A program made the translations under genes and the position numbers. A DNA stretch of 64,000 bases from Sinohyriopsis cumingii (lineage: Eukaryota > Mollusca > Bivalvia > Unionida > Unionidae), in assembly GCA_028554795.2 (NCBI GenBank), contig CM068829.1, positions 129,596,016 to 129,660,015 on the forward strand, read 5' to 3'. The notes beneath the pieces are model-generated. The model was not told where the DNA came from. It saw only the letters and a program-made list of their open reading frames with translations, and searched no databases. Below are positions 56,501-64,000 of the stretch, one piece after another. The first letter of the stretch is position 1, and every line of letters begins with the position of its first letter.

Positions 56501-57665
56501 AAACGTGCGCTGACAAGCTGGACAATGCACTGGTTTTTGCCCTTCGCTCAGACAGGGTGGAGAGGCCAAACATCCTGAGCATTTCAATCCACAATGCTTG
56601 TGTTGCTCTCGATTGTTATAGCCATAGTCACATTTCTCACAATAATAACCGTATCCTAGGAATGCAGTGATGGTGGTAATGGTATCGAAATGTTCTTCGT
56701 GATGATAAAGTTGAATGTATTTTCCAGCTTTAAAATCTTGGCCTCGAAACAACAGAGGCCCACGCATTTCGTGAGGGTGCACTTTCAAGGTGTAGCGTGG
56801 AGCTAGGACATCTTGCAAGTTTTGCATTTCAGGAATGCCACAGGGTGTGTCTTTGGACAGGCCGGCTTGTTGTAACAGGAGTTCTGCTTCGTTTCGTTGT
56901 TTGGTTCGGTTCGATTTTCGAATGTTCTCCCAGGCTCTTTTCCATTCTGCCATGTCGTTCTTGTCGGCATACGCTCGTCCCACCACGATAGCCCTGGCTA
57001 AACACATCTGGTCTTGAGTGTTGTGAATTTGGACGAGGCTACGCTTAATACTACGAAGGCCGTTCACCATAAAGACCTTTTTACGACCGCTCCCTTGAGG
57101 AGGAGAGGTGTGGGTCATTTTCACTGTGGCTTTTCCATCGGTGATGTCAAACTGGTCGTTGGACTGTTGCACCTGTTGTATCTTGTCCATGACTTTGGAA
57201 AGGGTTAGTTCTGCGGGTCTGATAAACTCGATCCAAACAGGGGATTTCAAGCCGTCGTGATATATGGATAGTCCCAAGCGATCGTCTTCTTTGGGTTTGA
57301 CATTGTCGCTTGAGTGTGGTGAGCAAAGAATCCCACACCTCGGTGATGAACCATTCTGCTTTCTCCAATGGTACGTCGGACTTGAAATCTTTAAACTTCA
57401 CCGTGTATTTGTAAGTCGTGGTTCTAAAGTTTCTAGAGGGTCGCTTTTCCGTCTCTCGAATGTGATAGTACTTTTCAGGGTTGACTCCTGAACTTTGGTT
57501 AGGTACAGACTCACTGGGGTTCGATTCTGGTTCACTCATATCATCTTCAAAATCACTGGCATGAATTTGTGCCAAGACTTCAGCGATGGTACGAGGCGAT
57601 GGATCACGTTTCTGCCTCTTGCTTTCTTCTTCTTCTTTCTTCTCGAAATGATTCAATCGTTTCAT
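53592..57665 (-). pseudogene. POLB: Protein-primed family B DNA polymerase, multiply broken
   Basis: ATG at 57,663-57,665; about 1,350 codons. Order: acidic/basic N-terminus, Polinton N-terminal domain (FRTTTYKYTVKFKDF), Cys-rich zinc-binding region (CEKCDYGY, CPACQRTF, CHICHHIV), exonuclease motifs (FFDFECMQ, AHNFSGYDGQF, YCRSDVDIL), then polymerase motif A (YLDVCSLYPYV), B (KVMLNCLWGKM) and C (YFDTDSCIY). Catalytic residues are present. Breaks: frameshift near 57,290; TAA 55,403-55,405; frameshift near 55,200 in an A run; TAG 54,853-54,855; TAA 54,814-54,816; frameshift near 54,795; TAG 53,958-53,960. It replicates the element in the family; this copy cannot make full-length protein. Confidence 0.95.
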
Positions 57666-57713
57666 CTTGATAGCAAAACGTCAAATGGCTAAAGTTTAAA
57701 CACCGTGGGCTAC

Positions 57714-57719
57714 TTTATA
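57714..57719 (-). promoter_or_regulatory. TATA box of POLB
   Basis: TTTATA on the plus strand; GATATAAAG in the minus-strand promoter, about 50 bp before the POLB ATG. Confidence 0.6.
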
Positions 57720-57739
57720 TCCATGGCAGACCAAGCGCC

Positions 57740-57820
57740 TATATAAAGGGGGTGTGTCTTACGGTCCACTATTCATTTCACTCTCACTGGATCAGAATAG
57801 ACCTGGCATAAAACGTAAGT
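57740..57820 (+). promoter_or_regulatory. Divergent promoter and leader with splice donor
   Basis: TATATAAA at 57,740-57,747 faces away from POLB, toward the right end. About 70 bp later AATAGACC and AAAACGTAAGTGTCTC give a consensus splice donor (GTAAGT at 57,815-57,820). The leader has no ATG. A good acceptor (CCCTTTGTTCCTACAG) ends at 58,126, just before the small membrane ORF. The same AATAGACC...CGTAAGTGTCT block occurs at 58,950-58,980, 44,365-44,395 (reverse), 28,588-28,616 and 17,692-17,720 (reverse). Confidence 0.55.
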
Positions 57821-57970
57821 GTCTCTTTGTTGTAGAATAAGAACATTGGGGCTAACTAAAACCCTAGAAAAGAAACAGTATTCCATTTACCAATGTGTGA
57901 AAGTCGAGATTACTTTTTTGCTAGAAGATTTAAGGCTTTCTATTGTTGTAACAGTATTTATGCTGTATAG

Positions 57971-60421
57971 TTTGTTGCTGCAAAATGGAAATATCTAGAA
58001 CAAAATGCTTACGTTTGTTCAGTTTTTTATTTCAAGCCCTACAAAAGGATACAAGTTTGTCTTGAAAGAGGTTTGAAACTCTAAGTTACACGGACGTGAA
58101 GCAAAACACCCCCTTTGTTCCTACAGTTAGCTGCCGATGTGTTCATTCTAATCATGCTTGCCGTATATCTTTGTTATTTTAGAAGTCCTATTTCTTCTGA
58201 AGTAAAAGCACGCATCAAGAGACAGACAGCTATCCTTGAGGTTCACTATACTTTAGTTTATTTACTTCATAAAAACCCCAGATTCACAATTTTAAAAAAA
58301 AACCATGCCACTCAGTACACTTCTGACTCCACCTATGTGAGTGTGTATGTCAAAATGTTTAAGTGAGGTAAAAAGAAATTGACAATTTCAGAAAAGTGTA
58401 CCAGTACTGTGACCTTTCAGTAGTTGATACGGCTAGAAGAAATGGTACAATACCCAACAGATCGATTCAAGTTCATATTCAGTCTGTCTGCATTGCAATG
58501 GTAACAATGCAAGAGCGTAGGCATTATTTTGCCACACTAACTTCGAACAAAACAATGCATCGCTCATCATAAACGATTTCATTGGCTAGACTTATTTTCT
58601 GACCGCGTTCACTACGAATTGACTTCATTATCTCTTCACACAGTGTCGAGATAAGTCGTGTCTCACTGCTAGTCGATTAATAAAATAATTAAAAAAGTAA
58701 AACTAACGCAAGAACAATCGTACCCTGGGCGATCCCGCAGAAATTGTATCAGTTTTATAGTCAAATACATCACAGCATATTTTGGATGAACTATTCTGTG
58801 AGAACTTTACATCCACGTTATCAAAAAAGGAGGGAATTTTAGTTGCCTAAATCTGCAGTTCACTCTGGTGATATTTAATAATGGTGAAATTTTTCTATGG
58901 CTGTGATTTTCTGAGTGGAATGAGTGTTTCTTTGAATCTTTCTTCACGAAAATAGACCCTAAAAACAAACGTAAGTGTCTTGATATGTTCTACAGTAGGA
59001 ATAACTCTCTCTCTCTCTCGTTCCGTCATAGTAGTGTTGTTTGAAATCTCTCTCTCTCTCTCTCTCCGTCATAGTAGTGGTGTTTGAAAACTTAAAGGTA
59101 TCTGTTCCCGTGTGAAGATACCTCTCCAAAATTGCGACCAGTAGTCACCCTATTTCTGTGAAATGTTCCGTTTGTCATGTAATTTTTTTATATTTTTTTT
59201 TGAAACAATTACATCCTTACAAATTGTAAATCAGTAAATCGGTGGATGAAATAAAATCTAGAGTGGACGAGCTTGTACAATTCAGGTATCGTAGCTTTCT
59301 CTTTATTTTGGCACTGCAATGTGTCACGGAAAAATTCTAACCTTAGATCTACCGTTTTTTCAAGAAAGGAAACAAACACAAGGCTTTTTCAAGAATGACG
59401 CGAGTGACATTGCGCTGTATAACCCTGCCTATGGTTAACTCTGAAATCTAAAACGAAAACACACGTTCGGAAAAAAAATTGTAACAATGTTGAAGAATGA
59501 CGCGAGTGACATTGCACTGTATAACCCTGCCCATAGATTGTGGTTATGTTTTTAGCTTGTCAGCGTAGCGTGTGTGAAAAGTATATGATTGGGTTTTGTA
59601 TGCCTTCACGTACGTTTGTGTTGATAGTATATGATTGAATTTTGTATGCCCTCACGTACGTTTGTGTGGATAGTAGAGTGTGTGGTTATTTAACCTTCCC
59701 CTTCTGTGTGGATAATAGAGCTTGGGGTTAGATTTGGCTTGTCAACTCAGTGTTTGTCTCTTGTCTGTGTTATTTCCATCTCCCATGTTCATTTTCCCTT
59801 GACGCTATACAAACCCAAGATATATTCCCATGTTCATTTTCCCTTGTCACTATACAGACCCATCCCTGTTCAAATTCCCATGTTAAATTCCCATTGTCGC
59901 TAGACAGTCCCTGGCGACAAGGGGAAATTTAACATAGGCAATACACCCTGGTTAGGGGTTTGTGAATAGTAAAGCAAGAGTTTGTTTTGTTTCTAGTGTG
60001 AATTTTACCATTGTCCCTAGACAGTCCTAATACCTTTTGTCTCTCTATAGTCCCACCCATGTTAAAGTCCCATTGTCCCTAGACAAACCCACCATGTTAC
60101 AGTCCCATTGTCCCCCAAGTACCGGTCCTGTATTCCTATGTTACATTTCCATTGTCCCTATATAAACCCATCCATGTTCCATTCCCTTGGGACTGTAGAG
60201 CCACAATGGGAAACTAATGTTATTTTCCCCCCATGTTCAATTTCCTTGTCCCTATAATACCTAAGATTTTTTTGTAAAGTTATTTGTACTCTAGGGACTA
60301 TGGGAAAATAACATTATGTTGTCCCTATAGTACAACGGATTTTTTCCTATAGTCCCTACGGTACAAAACCCATGTTTTTAATGATAAGTCCCCTAGTCCC
60401 TACGGTATCCCCATTTACTAC
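57971..60421 (-). repeat. Right terminal inverted repeat of Polinton 2
   Basis: Inverted copy of 42,984-45,372 with scattered differences. It also contains a local duplication around 59,395-59,530 (GACGCGAGTGACATTGC occurs twice) that is absent from the left arm, and shorter GA/CT runs. The last base of the usual ACTACT end is missing. Confidence 0.95.
58154..58366 (+). CDS. Small membrane-protein-like ORF in the Polinton 2 right terminus
   Basis: ATG at 58,154-58,156; 70 codons starting MLAVYLCYFRSPISSEVKAR, with TAILEVHYTLVYLLHKNPR later. Read from the acceptor at 58,126 the frame is open and more hydrophobic upstream (ADVFILIMLAVYLC). It corresponds to the 96-codon ORF of the Polinton 1 arms. 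Support is cross-copy conservation plus a plausible splice context. Being in the inverted repeat, a second copy lies on the minus strand near 45,050-45,200. Confidence 0.42.
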   Translation: MLAVYLCYFRSPISSEVKARIKRQTAILEVHYTLVYLLHKNPRFTILKKNHATQYTSDSTYVSVYVKMFK

Positions 60422-60427
60422 AAGAAC

Positions 60428-60471
60428 TCTGTTTAATAAACTGACCAGAACAATGAGGAAAAAGAACCATA

Positions 60472-60551
<80 letters not shown>

Positions 60552-60613
60552 TCAAATAGTAAAAACATTTCACCACTCGACTTCACTGTCTTTAAATCCG
60601 CAAGCGCTCAACC
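60428..60613. repeat. Host flank with AT microsatellite
   Basis: An (AT)n run at about 60,473-60,546, just outside the right end of Polinton 2. The open frame across it is an artefact. Confidence 0.85.
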
Positions 60614-60850
60614 TCACGATTTCTTATCTCTGCTCGGAGTTTTCGGTGATTTTCCATTTCCGCCAAAGAGATAGCCATTGAATAGTTTACTGAGCGGGTT
60701 GTAACTGCTTTGTGCTGCTGCAAGCAGCTTTACAGCTTTGAATAAACACGTACTCCGGTCATTATCTATATAGCTCCGACAATAATTCTGATTGGCACAC
60801 CGCAAATTGTTGCTTTGGTCGTGATTCCAGGCACACGAAGGCCAACAATT
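60614..60850 (-). CDS. Possible terminal exon of a host gene
   Basis: Minus strand: an acceptor-like TGACTTTCCCGCAG ends near 60,858, followed by an open frame of about 80 codons with several Cys (SSNCWPSCAWNHD, CANQNYCRSYIDNDR), then LLAAAQSSYNPLSK and a basic end, stop at 60,614. A secreted Cys-containing last exon is possible. No family recognised, and nothing upstream was found to link it to. Confidence 0.3.
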   Translation of the reverse strand, partial: NCWPSCAWNHDQSNNLRCANQNYCRSYIDNDRSTCLFKAVKLLAAAQSSYNPLSKLFNGYLFGGNGKSPKTPSRDKKS

Positions 60851-60859
60851 GCTGCTGCG

Positions 60860-62688
60860 GGAAAGTCACAAATAGCATATGCGACCATGCAAGCACGTTT
60901 GTACATTACAATCAACGCGGTTTTCTTGATGATTTCATGTCGCAGCTGTTTTTCCGCTTTGTTTTTTTTTTCTTCTTTTTTTCTTTAACGTCGGTAACAT
61001 TGAGGGTCAATGATTAGCGCACGAACAGATTTTAGAAATACGGAGCTTCTAGTTCCATCACTATGCCTGGAATGTTTAGGTCTTGCCTGCTCAGAGAACT
61101 CAATGACGGTGAAATCTCTGAAAGCATATGCGAATTTCCTTTATACAACTCATTTCTAAGAACCATGCAAAGCCTGGCGAATCACCTGCGAATCGCGTTG
61201 ATGCTGCATGTTACCTACATTACCTTGTTTAGAAAGCATCAAACGATATCCGTCCACGTCGACGTGCCGATGTCGATCCTATCCATGAATTATATGAGAT
61301 TGAGAGACCTGGTGCTGGAGAATGAATCTCAAGATGGATTGTCAAAGGAGGCATGAAGGCCAAGAACGTACTTGAAGGCACTCATTAAAAGTAAAATAAT
61401 ACTGATACAAAAAAAGGAATAAAAAACGCCGGACATTATCAAAAATATATTATCAGTCCGCGAGGATATTGGAAAGATGAAAACGCCGTGTAAAACTTAG
61501 CAAGTGCAGCTAAGGTCACTCATGGTGCTGCTCGAACATGGTTGGCCAAACAAGAGCTTTGGAAAACGAAATACATTACTTTGGACTGTTTCTGTCAGCA
61601 CTTTGTTCGAGTAATTAGGTCAGGTTTATAGCTGGTTTTACAAATTTTAACGTAATAATACCAATAAATGGCAAGAGATATTAAGCAAACTAAACCAATC
61701 TTGCAAACAAAATTAGTAAGGTTCAACATTTTATAAAAACAAATAAGCTATTATGTGGAAGATAAAAAACATTGAATAGGATGTAATGTGTTTACAACGT
61801 CAAAGTTTATGGAGGGTGGGATTACTAAAGAATTTAGAAATAGACTATACACCGGTTAATTTCTTGAGAATCCCGTTATAGCAGCCAGTTGACATCTTGG
61901 AATGCAGACGATTTTGTACGTGTGGGACAACGTTTTGCAAAATTGGAAACTTTGATTAAAATGCAGAATCTTTTCAAGGTAAACATTTCCATTTTTTATA
62001 TATTGTGTTTATTTGTATGATTCTAACAGATACATAGTAATTATGATCTTCTGGGTTACAGGTTCAAGAAGGTCATGGAGTGGGTCTTCATGTTGACGTT
62101 TAGAAATCAAATTTTCCTATGCATTTCGAGTCGAAATGCTGGATATTTTTTGTACAGTTTATGAATAACACTTTTCTTAATTAAAGTATGATTTGTTTTT
62201 TCTTGATACGAAATGGATTTTTGACCCAAAATAACACGTGATCCAATATTTACATAAATGACGTATCGTTGCGCAGAATTACCCGACGCGCAGAATTGGC
62301 CGACGTGGTGGTATATACCACAGTAATTCTTTAATATAAAAGGAAATGTATCCGTCCAATCTGTGCTTTTGAATTAGTTCTTTGAAATGTGTGCACGAGA
62401 GTAACTGTAATCATGAGGTTTTAACATCAACTGATGTGCGTAGTCCAAATCAGTTTCAAATCCGATTCAAAGAATATGCGTACCACGTATCCATTAATGA
62501 AATCGATCTAACAATCAACAAATTAAACTTTCATGTTCACTAGGTAGAATAGGTAATCGCCATACGTATAAAGATTTTTTTATATCCGAAACAGCGATTT
62601 TGTGTCTACAGTACAGCGAATTATTGAGTGTAAATGAAATCGTTTCGAAAACATGTAAGGGGTCTCTCCCTTTATGAGCCAATATATA
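60860..62688. other. Intergenic DNA before Polinton 3
   Basis: A 97-codon plus-strand frame (61,063-61,356) has no recognisable features. The rest is AT-rich with no clear gene. Confidence 0.5.
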
Positions 62689-64000
62689 AGTAGTATATGG
62701 GGCCACCCTAGCGACAATGGGAATTAGCATTACAGAACCCCTTGGGCCACTCTAGCGACAAGGGAAATTTAACATGGAGAAAAACCCTGGGTCACTCTAG
62801 CGACAAGGGGAATTGAACATGGGAATGTCACCTGGGGATCAGTGGGAATTAAACATTGGTAACGTCATAGGTTTATAGGGTCAAAACCTTTTATAGGGTG
62901 AAATGTATTTGTAGGGACAAAGGGTTGATAGGGACAAACATAGACATACAGAAACAAACAAATACACATTCAAACACACAGAAAAGAGGACAGAAATATT
63001 CTAAAGAAAGACTCACAGATAGAATAGAGACTCGATAAAGAAAAGTCTGTTGTATGGGTTCAAAACATTTATTCAAGTACATATATACATGGGCTCTCTG
63101 GCCTGTGCTTTGGTCTAAGCACTATCCATTAAATACATAAACATTTGAACATAAAAGAAACATATTTACGAGTTGTTTAGTTATTGACTCTAGTAAACTA
63201 ATGTTTAAAATTAACGTTCACTCCTTTCTAAAATCACTTCATATGCAACGAATTTACATTAAATGTTCGTTTATAAGAAAAAGTTAAAACAAAACAAGTA
63301 ACAAACAATCAAATAAGAGAAAGTTCGTGTTTGTCTCTCTATCCGTTACACACGTTGTTTAAAATCTGGTCAGCTACCACTTGTGTCCCAGCATAGATGT
63401 TTCCGATCTCGTATTCCCTGTCAGTCGTAAATCTGCTGTTACGTCCATCGTGCTAGGTACACTTATCGGTAAGCAGATCAAGAGCAGTGATCGTCTTCTT
63501 CCCATGGAGGTACAACATATGCCATATGAATAGTCACTTTTCCATCGGTGATGTCAAATTTTTCTCTCACCGACCGCACGTCTTCAATAGCCCTCAAAAG
63601 TTTGGAAGAAGTTATTTCTGCAGGTGTGCTAAATCCGAGACATACAGGCGAGTTCAAACTGTCGTGATACATAGATAGGCTCAAACGACCTTCATCTTTG
63701 ACTTGGCAATGACATTTGAGTTCCTCTAACAGTGAGTCAAGTAGATCCGTAATGAAACCTGATACTTCCTCGGCTGGAACGTCAGACGCGAAGTCTTTAA
63801 ATTTCACCGTGTAGGGGTAAGTTGTCGTTCTAAATTTTCTCGAGGTCGCTGTCTGGGTCATTTGGATGCTAAAATACTCCTTTAGGTCTATTGAATCCTT
63901 TTCCTTCTTGAACGCACTTTGCTGTGACGGTATGGTGATGAAAGAGGTCAATGATGTTTGTTCCTTCTCTTTTTTCTTCTGCGTAGAGTTATTCATCTTT
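62689..64000. mobile_element. Polinton/Maverick element 3, left end, continues past the window
   Basis: AGTAGTATATGGGGCCACCC at 62,689 matches the terminus type of Polintons 1 and 2. Subterminal copies of TCTAGCGACAAGGGAAATTT follow to about 62,850. From 62,860 to 63,470 there is AT-rich DNA with no clear gene, then a gene related to the POLB N-terminus. The right end and target duplication lie outside the window. Confidence 0.85.
63478..63996 (-). CDS. Stand-alone Polinton POLB N-terminal-domain protein
   Basis: ATG at 63,994-63,996; 172 residues, open. A Lys/Gln/Ser-rich start leads into FRTTTYPYTVKFKDFASDVP, LSLSMYHDSLNSPVCLGFST and SVREKFDITDGKVTIHMAYV, the same domain as the first 170 or so conserved residues of Polinton 2 POLB (FRTTTYKYTVKFKDF; LSIYHDGLKSPVW; FDITDGKATVKM). 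It then ends VVPPWEEDDHCS, where POLB would continue with PPQGSGRKKVF. No polymerase sequence follows before the element end. Either a deletion derivative or a separately encoded domain. Across this region it is free of the frameshift seen in Polinton 2. Confidence 0.78.
   Translation of the reverse strand: MNNSTQKKKEKEQTSLTSFITIPSQQSAFKKEKDSIDLKEYFSIQMTQTATSRKFRTTTYPYTVKFKDFASDVPAEEVSGFITDLLDSLLEELKCHCQVKDEGRLSLSMYHDSLNSPVCLGFSTPAEITSSKLLRAIEDVRSVREKFDITDGKVTIHMAYVVPPWEEDDHCS

Larger units (their letters stand above)
42984..60421. mobile_element. Polinton/Maverick element 2, 17.4 kb, structurally complete
   Basis: Begins AGTAGTAAATGGGG at 42,984, ends CCCCATTTACTAC at 60,421, and is flanked by the 6-bp duplication AAGAAC (42,978-42,983 and 60,422-60,427). 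Terminal inverted repeats are about 2.4 kb. The interior encodes POLB, packaging ATPase, integrase, major and minor capsid proteins and several small structural-type proteins, all on the minus strand. Such elements are large self-synthesising transposons related to adintoviruses. POLB, ATPase, INT and both capsid genes are broken, and the protease is deleted. Confidence 0.97.

Noticed and set aside
49354-57665. Alternative genetic code explaining the in-frame stops
   Set aside because: All three stop codons appear inside genes, host and small element genes end normally, and catalytic residues are also lost in INT and PRO. Decay is simpler.

Overview
The window is AT-rich metazoan nuclear DNA, most likely from a mollusc and probably a bivalve. 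Evidence: microsatellites and minisatellites throughout, a tRNA-derived SINE family in several copies, non-LTR retrotransposon fragments, one long intronless gene for a multi-pass membrane protein of a type I associate with bivalve genomes, and three Polinton/Maverick elements. Species cannot be told from sequence alone.

Layout. 1-14,785 is host intergenic DNA: an 86-bp satellite (about 965-2,395), a candidate terminal-inverted-repeat element (2,688-5,588), two SINEs, a non-LTR reverse-transcriptase remnant and a second minisatellite (9,955-10,700). 14,786-15,377 and 31,288-about 31,990 are two halves of one minus-strand non-LTR retrotransposon, split by Polinton 1 (15,378-31,287, target duplication TTTGGA). 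Polinton 1 is a rearranged wreck. It has two 5.5-kb inverted arms around a 5-kb core that keeps only part of the gene set: a dead cysteine protease, a capsid-gene stub, a minor capsid gene, a two-helix membrane protein, the integrase chromodomain and two extra genes. A SINE sits inside one of the extra genes. Its right arm also carries an inverted copy of the LEFT host flank, so that arm was made by a later copying event.

32,532-35,247 is a cluster of broken small reading frames that may be a remnant of another element. 35,592-38,564 is the best host gene, a 990-residue membrane protein. 38,568-42,983 is repeat-rich intergenic DNA.

Polinton 2 (42,984-60,421, target duplication AAGAAC) is structurally complete, with 2.4-kb terminal inverted repeats. 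All recognised genes lie on the minus strand: protein-primed DNA polymerase B, packaging ATPase, two related core-protein-like genes, a proline-rich protein, chromodomain integrase, a membrane protein, minor capsid, a basic virion-type protein, major capsid and a small protein. In family terms POLB and INT replicate and insert the element, the ATPase packages DNA, and the capsid and core proteins build a particle. Most large genes here carry stop codons or frameshifts, so this copy looks inactive, although several small structural genes are open. The protease has been deleted and its 3' end fused to the neighbouring gene.

A third Polinton starts at 62,689 and runs off the window. It encodes a stand-alone copy of the polymerase N-terminal domain. 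All three elements share termini starting AGTAGT and subterminal arrays of GGGACAATGGG-type repeats, so they are one lineage.
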